Positions 26,960 through 34,719 of a DNA stretch of 64,000 nt are shown in pieces (position 1 is the stretch's first letter; each line of letters begins with the position of its first letter). The position numbers and the translations under genes are program-made. This stretch comes from Paragemmobacter amnigenus (lineage in GTDB: Bacteria > Pseudomonadota > Alphaproteobacteria > Rhodobacterales > Rhodobacteraceae): assembly GCF_009908265.2 (NCBI RefSeq), contig NZ_JAAATX020000007.1, positions 124,001 through 188,000 of the forward strand. The letters are read 5' to 3'. Under the pieces are notes generated by a model. The model did no database searches. It was not told the origin of the DNA and saw only the letters and a list, made by a program, of their open reading frames with translations.

Positions 26960-27976
26960 ATGTCCACCGCACCCAAGAAGGCCCAGCAGGTCGCCAAAGG
27001 CGCCGCCCCGCGGCGGTTCGTCTTTCTGTTGCTGGACCGCTTTACCATGCTGTCCTTTGCGAGTGCCATCGAACCGCTGCGTATCGCCAACCGCATCACG
27101 GGCGAGACGCTGTACACGTGGAAGCTTGCCGGTGAGGGCGGCGAGACGGTCACCTGCTCCAACGGGGCGTCCTTCAGGCTGGACATGGGTCTGGACGAGA
27201 TCGAGCGCGAGGATACCGTTCTGGTCTGCGGCGGGGTGGATGTGCAGAAGGCCACGACGCGAGGCATCCTGAACTGGCTGCGGCGCGAGGCGCGTCGGGG
27301 CGTGACAATGGGGGGCCTTTGCACCGGGGCGCACGCGCTGGCCAAGGCGGGGCTGCTGGATGGCAAGAAGGCCACGATCCACTGGGAAAACCAGGACGGG
27401 TTCCTAGAGGAATTCGAGGAGGTGAAGCTGACAAAGTCGGTCTTCGTGATGGATGGCAACCGCTGGTCCACCGCGGGGGGGACGGCATCCATCGACCTTA
27501 TGCTGAAGGTGATCGCGGCGGATCATGGCGAGGATATCGCCAACACCGTTGCGGACCAGTTGATCTATTCGACCATCCGCACCGATCAGGACACGCAGCG
27601 CCTGTCGATTCCCACGCGCATCGGCGTGCGCCATCCGAAGCTGTCGCAGGTCATCCAGATGATGGAGGGCAACATCGAAGACCCGATGTCGCCCGCCGAT
27701 CTGGCCGAGGAGGTGGGGATGTCCACCCGCCAGCTCGAACGGTTGTTCCGCCGCTATCTGAACCGCAGCCCCAAGCGGTATTACATGGAACTGCGGCTGC
27801 AGAAGGCGCGCAACCTGTTGATGCAGACGGATATGAGCGTCATCAACGTGGCCTTGGCCTGCGGCTTTGCCTCGCCCTCGCATTTCTCGAAATGCTACCG
27901 CGCGCATTACAACACCACGCCCTACCGCGAGCGTGGCACGCAGGGCGGCGGCACCGGCGTCCGGCTGTCGATCTGA
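26960..27976 (+). CDS. GlxA-type transcription regulator (DJ-1/PfpI plus AraC HTH)
   Basis: A 338-residue activator-type protein. Residues about 18-190 form a DJ-1/PfpI-like sensor domain (FVFLLLDRFTMLSFASAIEPLRIAN, GLCTGAHALAKAGLLDGKKATIHWE). Residues about 232-330 are the AraC double helix-turn-helix (LAEEVGMSTRQLERLFRRYL, VALACGFASPSHFSKCYRAHY). This is the architecture of GbdR and CdhR, which control glycine betaine and carnitine breakdown. A role in the methylamine-type genes 7 kb away (DMGDH-like flavoprotein) is therefore possible but unproven. It is divergent from DAHP synthase and converges on the sugar dehydrogenase. Confidence 0.9.
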   Translation: MSTAPKKAQQVAKGAAPRRFVFLLLDRFTMLSFASAIEPLRIANRITGETLYTWKLAGEGGETVTCSNGASFRLDMGLDEIEREDTVLVCGGVDVQKATTRGILNWLRREARRGVTMGGLCTGAHALAKAGLLDGKKATIHWENQDGFLEEFEEVKLTKSVFVMDGNRWSTAGGTASIDLMLKVIAADHGEDIANTVADQLIYSTIRTDQDTQRLSIPTRIGVRHPKLSQVIQMMEGNIEDPMSPADLAEEVGMSTRQLERLFRRYLNRSPKRYYMELRLQKARNLLMQTDMSVINVALACGFASPSHFSKCYRAHYNTTPYRERGTQGGGTGVRLSI

Positions 27977-28015
27977 CCGAAAGGGCCCCGTCTTTCTGAC
28001 AGGCGGAACCGTACG

Positions 28016-29128
28016 TTATTCCTCGCGTGACAGGCGGTAGATCGCCCCGTCATGAACCGACAGGAACCAGATGGAGCCGTCGGGGGCCTGCACTACGTCG
28101 CGGACGCGGCCGGTTTGTGGCGCGGCGATCCGCTCTTCCGCAAAGCCGGAGTCGGGATCGAGTCGGCTGATGAAGTCCGAGTTCAATGATCCGGTGAAGA
28201 AATCCCCCCGCCATTCCGGAAACATCGTGCCGTCATAGATCATGAGACCCGACGGGGCGATGGACGGAACCCAGTAGTGGACCGGCTGCTCCATCCCCTT
28301 GCGCTGCGTGCCCTCGCCGATCTGCCCGCCGCCGTAGTTCTCGCCATAGCTGATCACCGGCCAGCCATAGTTGCGGCCCTGCCGGATCAGGTTCAACTCG
28401 TCCCCGCCCTGTGCGCCGTGTTCGACAAGCCAGAGCCGCCCCTGCCCGTCCATTGCCGCGCCCTGCGGATTGCGGTGACCTAGAGAGTGAAGGCCGGCCA
28501 CGGCCCCGCCCGAGGCGGCATCGGCTTTGCCGTCGGCGGACAGACGGATCACCTTGCCCTCGGCGCGCGCGGCATCCTGCGCCTCATGCCCGTCGGGGCC
28601 CGTGCCGCGGTCGCCGGTCGTGAAATAGACCGACCCGTCGGTTCCCTCGACCAGCCGTGAACCGAAATGGCGACCGCCACCGTCCGCCTGCCCCTGCCAA
28701 TGGATCGTGAACCCCTCGATCCGCGTGTTGTCTGCGGACAGAAGGCCGCTTCCGGCCGCCGTGGCCCCGCCACCGTCCAGCGGGATGGCAAAGGTGAGCC
28801 AGATCCGTCGTGACTGCGCGAAGTCACGCGGGATCATCACGTCGAGCAGCCCGCCCTGCCCTTCGGCCCAGACCGCAGGCCCCCCCGCCACCGGGCGCAA
28901 TTTCCCGTCCTGCACCAGCAGCAGGCGACCGTCACGCTCGGTCACCACGGGTGTGCCGTCGGGAAGGAAATCTATCGCCCAAGGCTCGTCCAGACCGGTC
29001 ACGACAGGATCGATCCGCGCCGGACCGGCGCTTGTGCCGATAGCCCCTGCCAGCGCGGCCGTGCCGCAAAAGGCCAGCAGGACGGTGGCGGCAACTGTCT
29101 GGCGTATCGGACGAATCTCCCTTTTCAT
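28016..29128 (-). CDS. PQQ-dependent sugar dehydrogenase family, exported
   Basis: A 370-residue beta-propeller of the glucose/sorbosone dehydrogenase family. A signal peptide spans about residues 1-28 (TVAATVLLAFCGTAALAGA), so it works in the periplasm. Family stretches are LDEPWAIDFLPDGTPVVTERDGRL, LVEHGAQGGDELNLIRQGRNYGWPVISYGENYGG split over two blades (about 240-270) and the last blade VRDVVQAPDGSIWFLS. PQQ and calcium ligands cannot be verified. I prefer the ATG at 29128, which starts the signal peptide; a GTG 14 codons earlier (29170) is also open. No PQQ biosynthesis gene is nearby. Confidence 0.88.
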   Translation of the reverse strand: MKREIRPIRQTVAATVLLAFCGTAALAGAIGTSAGPARIDPVVTGLDEPWAIDFLPDGTPVVTERDGRLLLVQDGKLRPVAGGPAVWAEGQGGLLDVMIPRDFAQSRRIWLTFAIPLDGGGATAAGSGLLSADNTRIEGFTIHWQGQADGGGRHFGSRLVEGTDGSVYFTTGDRGTGPDGHEAQDAARAEGKVIRLSADGKADAASGGAVAGLHSLGHRNPQGAAMDGQGRLWLVEHGAQGGDELNLIRQGRNYGWPVISYGENYGGGQIGEGTQRKGMEQPVHYWVPSIAPSGLMIYDGTMFPEWRGDFFTGSLNSDFISRLDPDSGFAEERIAAPQTGRVRDVVQAPDGSIWFLSVHDGAIYRLSREE

Positions 29129-29303
29129 TGAAAGCTGGCCGCCCGACGCCACCTGTCGAGGGCTGCTCACAGCTTTCTGATCCGGCGCGAGGGCGGAAAC
29201 GCGACGCAGCGGGCCATTCCCGATGCGAAAGGGGTGCTTTTCTTTTGATCAATCGCACACTAGGTTCGCTCCTCAGGACAATGATCCAATCAGGGAGCAA
29301 CCC

Positions 29304-30485
29304 ATGAAGAAACTGCTGCTGGCCACCACCGCGACCGCCCTCATGGCGGGTGCTGCTTCGGCCGAAGACGTCAAGCTCGGCATCCTCCTCGGCTTCACCG
29401 GCCCGCTGGAATCGACCGTTCCGGACATGGCCAAGGGCGCCGAATTCGCCGTGAAGGAAGTCAACGACTCGGGCAAGTTCACGCTGGGCACCGTGACCAC
29501 CGTGAACGGCGACACGACCTGCGTCGATGCGGCGGCGGCGACCGCTGCTGCCGAACGTCTCGTGACCTCGGATGGCGTCAAGGCCATCGTGGGCGGCGAC
29601 TGCTCGGGCGTGACCGGTGCGGTGCTGCAAAACGTGGCGCGTCCGAACGGGATCGGGATGATCTCGCCCTCGGCCACCTCGCCCGCGCTGTCGACCGCCG
29701 AAGATGACGGCCTGTTCTTCCGCACCGCCCCGTCGGATGCGCGTCAGGGCGAGATCATGGCCGACATCCTGTCGGAAAAGGGCATCAAGTCGGTTGCGGT
29801 GACCTACACCAACAACGACTACGGCAAGGGTCTGGCTGACAGCTTCGGCGCGGCTTTCGCGGCCAAGGGCGGCTCGGTCACGATCTCGACCCCGCATGAA
29901 GACGGCAAGGCCGACTATTCGGCAGAAGTTGCCTCGCTGGCGGCTGCCGGCGGCGAGATGCTGATCGTTGCGGGCTATGTCGACCAGGGCGGCAAGGGCG
30001 TGATCCAGGCGTCGCTCGACTCGGGCGCCTTCTCGTCCTTCTACCTCGTGGACGGCATGTATGGTGATAGCCTGATCGAAGCCATAGGCGAACCGCTGAA
30101 CGGCTCGTTCGGCGCGGTTCCCGGCACGGATTCGCCCGGCGCTGCCGCCTATGAAGAAGCGGCCAAGGCTGCAGGCTTCGACGGTTCGAACGCTTTCTCG
30201 AAGGAAAGCTATGACGCTGCCGCGCTGATCCTGCTGTCGATGGCGGCTGCCAACTCGACCAACTCCAAGGATTGGTCGGCCAAGGTGATGGATCTTGCCA
30301 ATGCTCCGGGCGAGCCGATCCTGCCCGGCGAACTGGGCAAGGCTCTGGAACTGATCGCTGCCGGCACCGACATCGACTATGTCGGCGCAAGTGCCGTCGA
30401 ACTCGTGGGCGCGGGCGAGTCCGCCGGTGCCTATCGCGAGTACGAGATCAAGGAAGGCAAGATCGAGACCGTCAAGTTCCGTTGA
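29304..30485 (+). CDS. ABC transporter substrate-binding protein, branched-chain amino acid/amide type
   Basis: A 393-residue periplasmic binding protein with a signal peptide (MKKLLLATTATALMAGAASA, residues 1-20). The mature part VKLGILLGFTGPLESTVPDMAKGAEFAV follows, then SPSATSPALS (about 142-151) and DYGKGLADSF (about 200-209), the usual Leu/Ile/Val-binding (Peripla_BP_6) pattern. Its ligand may be an amino acid, an amide or a small amine, which the sequence does not decide. AGGGAG precedes the ATG by about 7 bases. It is the first gene of the liv-type cluster and ends at a strong hairpin, so it should be made in excess over the membrane components. Confidence 0.92.
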   Translation: MKKLLLATTATALMAGAASAEDVKLGILLGFTGPLESTVPDMAKGAEFAVKEVNDSGKFTLGTVTTVNGDTTCVDAAAATAAAERLVTSDGVKAIVGGDCSGVTGAVLQNVARPNGIGMISPSATSPALSTAEDDGLFFRTAPSDARQGEIMADILSEKGIKSVAVTYTNNDYGKGLADSFGAAFAAKGGSVTISTPHEDGKADYSAEVASLAAAGGEMLIVAGYVDQGGKGVIQASLDSGAFSSFYLVDGMYGDSLIEAIGEPLNGSFGAVPGTDSPGAAAYEEAAKAAGFDGSNAFSKESYDAAALILLSMAAANSTNSKDWSAKVMDLANAPGEPILPGELGKALELIAAGTDIDYVGASAVELVGAGESAGAYREYEIKEGKIETVKFR

Positions 30486-30513
30486 GGAACCGTTAACGGT
30501 TGACGAAAGGGTG

Positions 30514-30544
30514 CGGCCCGGGCATAGGCCCGGGCCGTTGCCTT
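30514..30544 (+). terminator. Hairpin terminator or attenuator after the binding-protein gene
   Basis: A 10-base-pair perfect stem (CGGCCCGGGC / GCCCGGGCCG, loop ATAG) followed by TTGCCTT, 28 bases after the stop. Partial termination here would lower expression of livG-F-H-M relative to the binding protein. A separate perfect 14-base palindrome AACCGTTAACGGTT lies directly after the stop codon at 30488-30501. Confidence 0.7.
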
Positions 30545-30616
30545 AGACACGCATCCCGCGGCGCAGAGGCCCATAAGGGCACGGGTCGAACCGGCGGGAG
30601 ACAGGGGATAGACCAC

Positions 30617-31408
30617 ATGATCGTTGTCGAGAACCTTCACAGGCATTTCGGCGGCTTCCGCGCCGTCGACGGAGCCTCGCTGGAGATCCGGACGGGAAGC
30701 ATCACGGGCCTGATCGGCCCCAATGGCGCAGGCAAGACCACACTGTTCAACGTGATCGCAGGGCGCCTGCCGCCCACCTCGGGCCGCGTCCTGATGGATG
30801 GCGAGGACATCACCGGACTGCCGCCGCACGAGCTGTTCCACAAGGGCCTGCTGCGGACCTTCCAGATCGCGCATGAATTCGGGTCGATGACCTGTCTGGA
30901 GAACCTGATGATGGTTCCCGCGCGGCAAAAGGGTGAGACGCTGATGAACGCGTGGTTCAACCGCGCCGCTGTTGCGGAAGAGGAAGAGCGCATCCGCCAG
31001 AAGGCCAAGGACGTGTTGGAATTCCTGACGATCAGCCATCTGTCCGAACAGAAGGCGGGCCAGATCTCGGGCGGGCAGAAGAAGCTGCTGGAGCTGGGCC
31101 GCACGATGATGGTCGATGCCAAGATCGTCTTTCTGGACGAGGTGGGCGCGGGCGTGAACCGCACGCTGCTGAACACCATCGGCGATGCCATCGTGCGCCT
31201 GAACAAGGAGCGCGGCTATACCTTCTGCGTGATCGAACACGACATGGATTTCATCGCCCGCCTCTGCGATCCGGTCATCTGCATGGCCGAGGGCAAGGTG
31301 CTGGCACAGGGGACGGTCGACCAAGTGAAGAACGACGAGCGCGTGATCGAGGCCTATCTCGGCACCGGCCTGAAGAACAAGGTCAAGGAGGAGGCCGCCC
31401 ATGGCTGA
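30617..31408 (+). CDS. livG: ABC transporter ATP-binding protein LivG
   Basis: A 263-residue ATPase of the branched-chain amino acid/amide importer. Walker A GPNGAGKTT is near 36-44, the signature ISGGQKKLLELGR near 152-164 and Walker B IVFLDEVGAGVN near 171-182. The usual DEP motif after the catalytic aspartate and glutamate is DEV here, with Asp and Glu retained. The H-loop is FCVIEHDMDF. The ATG at 30617 starts 131 bases after the binding-protein gene; its stop overlaps livF by 8 bases. Confidence 0.95.
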   Translation: MIVVENLHRHFGGFRAVDGASLEIRTGSITGLIGPNGAGKTTLFNVIAGRLPPTSGRVLMDGEDITGLPPHELFHKGLLRTFQIAHEFGSMTCLENLMMVPARQKGETLMNAWFNRAAVAEEEERIRQKAKDVLEFLTISHLSEQKAGQISGGQKKLLELGRTMMVDAKIVFLDEVGAGVNRTLLNTIGDAIVRLNKERGYTFCVIEHDMDFIARLCDPVICMAEGKVLAQGTVDQVKNDERVIEAYLGTGLKNKVKEEAAHG

Positions 31409-32111
31409 GCCCTTCCTGATCGGCGAGGCGATGACCGGCGGCTATGGCGGCGCGGACATCCTTCATTCCTGCACCATCGCGGTGGAAAAGGGCCAGATCG
31501 CCGTGATCGTCGGCCCCAACGGCGCGGGCAAGTCCACGGCCATGAAGGCCGTCTTCGGGATGCTGAAACTGCGCGCAGGCCATGTGAAGCTGGACGGCGA
31601 GGACATCACCGCCCTGACCCCGCAGGCCCGCGTGGCCAAGGGGATGGGGTTCGTCCCGCAGACCCACAACATCTTCACCTCCATGACGGTGGAGGAGAAT
31701 CTGGAAATGGGCGCCTTCATCCGCACCGACGATTTCGCGGATACGATGGCGCAGGTCTATGACCTGTTCCCGATCCTGAAGCAGAAGCGGTTGCAGCCCG
31801 CGGGCGAATTGTCGGGCGGCCAGCGCCAGCAGGTGGCCGTGGGCCGCGCTCTGATGACGAAGCCGAAGGTCCTGATGCTGGACGAACCCACCGCAGGCGT
31901 CAGCCCCATAGTGATGGACGAACTTTTCGACCGCATCATCGAGGTGGCGCGGACCGGCATCTCGATCCTGATGGTCGAACAGAACGCACGTCAGGCGCTG
32001 GAGATCGCGGACAAGGGCTATGTCCTTGTGCAGGGCGCAAACCGCTTCACCGACACCGGAAAGGCGCTGCTTGCCGATCCGGAGGTCCGCCGTTCCTTCC
32101 TCGGGGGTTGA
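31401..32111 (+). CDS. livF: ABC transporter ATP-binding protein LivF
   Basis: A 236-residue ATPase, the second of the transporter pair. Walker A GPNGAGKST (about 37-45), signature LSGGQRQQVAVGRALM (about 139-154) and Walker B VLMLDEPTAGVSP (about 158-170) are standard, and the H-loop residue falls in ILMVEQNARQAL (glutamine in place of histidine, as usual for LivF). It overlaps livG by 8 bases and is followed by livH after 3 bases. Confidence 0.95.
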   Translation: MAEPFLIGEAMTGGYGGADILHSCTIAVEKGQIAVIVGPNGAGKSTAMKAVFGMLKLRAGHVKLDGEDITALTPQARVAKGMGFVPQTHNIFTSMTVEENLEMGAFIRTDDFADTMAQVYDLFPILKQKRLQPAGELSGGQRQQVAVGRALMTKPKVLMLDEPTAGVSPIVMDELFDRIIEVARTGISILMVEQNARQALEIADKGYVLVQGANRFTDTGKALLADPEVRRSFLGG

Positions 32112-32114
32112 GAG

Positions 32115-33125
32115 ATGGATATCCTGAACGCCCTCGTGGCCTTTCTGAACTTCGTCTTCGTGCCGGCGCTGGCCTATGGCTCGCAACTCGCGCTGGGGGC
32201 GCTGGGTGTGACGCTGATCTACGGCATCCTGCGCTTTTCCAACTTTGCCCATGGCGACACCATGGCCTTCGGGACGATGGTGACGATCCTTGTGACATGG
32301 TGGATGCAGTCCGTCGGCATCACCTTCGGCGTCCTGCCGACCGCACTTCTGGCCCTGCCCTTCGGGATCGCCGCGACGGCGGCCTTCGCCTTGGGGACGG
32401 ACCGCGTGATCTACCGTTTCTACCGCAAACAGAAGGCAGCGCCGGTCATTCTCGTGATGGTGTCACTGGGTGTGATGTTCGTGATGAACGGCATCGTGCG
32501 CCTGATCATCGGGGTGGAGGACCAGAATTTCGCCGATGGCGGGCGGTTCCTGATTTCCGCCGGTGATTTCAAGGAAATGACCGGTCTGGCCGAAGGTCTG
32601 GCGATCAAGGGCACGCAGGCGGTGACAGTGGTCACGGCGATTGTGGTGATGGGGCTCTTGTTCTGGTTCCTGCAGAAGACGCGCACGGGCAAGTCGATGC
32701 GCGCCTTTTCGGATAACGAGGATCTGGCGCTGTTGTCGGGCATCAACCCCGACCGCGTGGTGCAGATCACGTGGATCATCGCGGCGGCGCTGGCGACCAT
32801 CGCGGGGGTGCTCTACGGGCTGGACAAGTCCTTCAAGCCCTTCACCTATTTCCAGCTTCTGCTGCCGATCTTCGCGGCGGCCATCGTCGGCGGCCTGGGG
32901 TCGCCCATCGGGGCCATCGCGGGCGGTTTCGTCATCGCCTTTTCCGAGGTGATGGTGACCTATGCCTGGAAGAAGGTGGTGACCTATCTGGTTCCCGAAA
33001 GCATGGCGCCGGACGGGCTCGTGCAGCTCATGACCACGGATTACAAATTCGCGGTCAGCTTCGCGATCCTCATTCTCGTCCTGATCTTCATGCCCACGGG
33101 CCTGTTCAAGGGGAAATCGGTATGA
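32115..33125 (+). CDS. livH: ABC transporter permease LivH
   Basis: A 336-residue inner-membrane permease with about eight hydrophobic helices. The first lies at 25-45, followed by the LivH loop GILRFSNFAHGDTMAFGTM (about 36-54), and GLGSPIGAIAGGFVIAF (about 262-278) is near the C-terminus. It forms the channel with LivM. The gene starts 3 bases after livF and overlaps livM by 4 bases (ATGA), so the four membrane and ATPase genes are translated together. Confidence 0.95.
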   Translation: MDILNALVAFLNFVFVPALAYGSQLALGALGVTLIYGILRFSNFAHGDTMAFGTMVTILVTWWMQSVGITFGVLPTALLALPFGIAATAAFALGTDRVIYRFYRKQKAAPVILVMVSLGVMFVMNGIVRLIIGVEDQNFADGGRFLISAGDFKEMTGLAEGLAIKGTQAVTVVTAIVVMGLLFWFLQKTRTGKSMRAFSDNEDLALLSGINPDRVVQITWIIAAALATIAGVLYGLDKSFKPFTYFQLLLPIFAAAIVGGLGSPIGAIAGGFVIAFSEVMVTYAWKKVVTYLVPESMAPDGLVQLMTTDYKFAVSFAILILVLIFMPTGLFKGKSV

Positions 33126-34420
33126 ACCGGAACCTTGCGCTTTTCGCGGGGGTCGCCCTGCTGTTCGTCCTGACGGGCGTGTTCCAGAGCTGGAACCTTG
33201 CCCTGTCGATCCTGAACCTGTCGCTCATCAGCGCCATCATGGCGCTGGGGGTGAATATCCAATGGGGTTATGCGGGCCTGTTCAATACGGGCATCATGGG
33301 TTTTGCCGCGCTGGGCGGTCTGGCCGTGGTGCTGGTGTCGACGCAGCCGGTGGTCGAAGGATGGCAGGCGGGCGGCACCGGCATTCTGGCGGGGCTGTTC
33401 CTCGGCGCGGCCTCGATCGCGGCGGCGATCTTTGCCTATAACCGCCTGCCCAAGGGGCGGGTGCGGACATGGGGAACGCTGGCCATCGTGGTGGGCGGGT
33501 TCTTCCTGTTCCGCGCGGTTTTCGACCCGGCCGTCACGGCGGTCGAGGCATTCAACCCCGCCACGGCGGGCAACCTTGGCGGTCTGGGCCTGCCCGCGAC
33601 TCTGGCATGGCCGGTGGGCGGGCTGCTGGCCGCTGGCGCCGCATGGGCCATCGGCAAGATCGCGCTGGGGCTGCGGTCGGACTATCTGGCCATCGCCACG
33701 CTGGGCATCGCGGAAATCGTCATCGCGGTGATGAAGAACGAGGACTGGCTGGCGCGCGGGGTGAAGAACATCATCGACATGCCGCGCCCCTGGCCCGTGC
33801 CCTATGAGGTGCAGTTGCAGCAATCGGCAGGCTTTGTCGACTGGGCGACGCGCTGGGGCTTCGATCCGGCAACCGCGTCCTCGATCGTCGTCAAGCTTTG
33901 CTATGTGGCGATGTTCGGGGCCGTCCTTCTGGCCGTGATCTGGCTGTCGGAGCGCGCCTTGAACAGCCCGTGGGGCCGCATGATGCGCGCCATCCGCGAC
34001 AACGAGGTGTCCGCCGCCGCGATGGGCAAGAACGTGACCCGTCGGCATCTGCAGGTCTTCATCCTCGGCTCGGCCGTCGTCGGCATTGCGGGCGCCATGT
34101 ATACCAGCATGAACGGCATGCTGGCACCGGGCGAGTATAACCCGCTGCGCTTTACTTTCCTGATCTGGGTGATGGTGATCGTCGGCGGATCGGGCAACAA
34201 CTGGGGCGCAGTTCTGGGCGGCCTGCTGATCGGCTGGCTGTGGCTGATCGTGGAAAGCGTGGGTCCGGCCGTCATGGGGGCGCTGGTCGCCGGCCTGTCG
34301 GACGGGCCGCTCAAGACCCACCTGATCGACGCGGCACAGCACATGCGCCTGCTGACTATGGGTGTGGTCCTTCTGCTGGTTCTCCGGTTCAGCCCGCGCG
34401 GACTGATCCCCGAGAAATAA
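33122..34420 (+). CDS. livM: ABC transporter permease LivM
   Basis: A 432-residue permease with about nine membrane helices. Typical LivM parts are NIQWGYAGLFNTGIMGFAALGG (about 40-61), LGLRSDYLAIATLGIAEIV (about 180-198) and the EAA-like loop WGRMMRAIRDNEVSAAAMGKNV (about 283-304). An extra region between about 80 and 160 has two additional hydrophobic stretches compared with shorter LivM proteins. The ATG overlaps the livH stop by 4 bases; the open frame continues upstream only as a shadow of livH. A good terminator follows. Confidence 0.94.
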   Translation: MNRNLALFAGVALLFVLTGVFQSWNLALSILNLSLISAIMALGVNIQWGYAGLFNTGIMGFAALGGLAVVLVSTQPVVEGWQAGGTGILAGLFLGAASIAAAIFAYNRLPKGRVRTWGTLAIVVGGFFLFRAVFDPAVTAVEAFNPATAGNLGGLGLPATLAWPVGGLLAAGAAWAIGKIALGLRSDYLAIATLGIAEIVIAVMKNEDWLARGVKNIIDMPRPWPVPYEVQLQQSAGFVDWATRWGFDPATASSIVVKLCYVAMFGAVLLAVIWLSERALNSPWGRMMRAIRDNEVSAAAMGKNVTRRHLQVFILGSAVVGIAGAMYTSMNGMLAPGEYNPLRFTFLIWVMVIVGGSGNNWGAVLGGLLIGWLWLIVESVGPAVMGALVAGLSDGPLKTHLIDAAQHMRLLTMGVVLLLVLRFSPRGLIPEK

Positions 34421-34442
34421 GGGAACCCACCCAGATCGAAAG

Positions 34443-34480
34443 AGGGGGCGAAGTTCACTCTTCGCCCCATTTCCATTTTC
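34443..34480 (+). terminator. Terminator of the liv operon
   Basis: A 9-base-pair stem (GGGGCGAAG / CTTCGCCCC, 6-base loop) followed by ATTTCCATTTTCC, 25 bases after livM. The rest of the 299-base space before the flavoprotein gene shows no gene and probably holds that gene's promoter. Confidence 0.75.
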
Positions 34481-34719
34481 CGAACTTCTGCAGTCTCCCC
34501 GTGCAACGGCCCCCGGCCACGCCAGCAGACAGCAGGAAGCGTGATCGAAACCGCCACCCGCGCCCCTGACCCGTCACGTCAGGCGGTGGACGACCAACGC
34601 ATCGGGCCGAGGCACCCGACAAGCCTCGCGCATTTTCCGACACATTTCTGTCGCGGATCAACATGCCACTGCGTCCCGCTTGCGGCCAATCTGCCGTCAA
34701 TCAAGCGAGGGAGTCCCCC

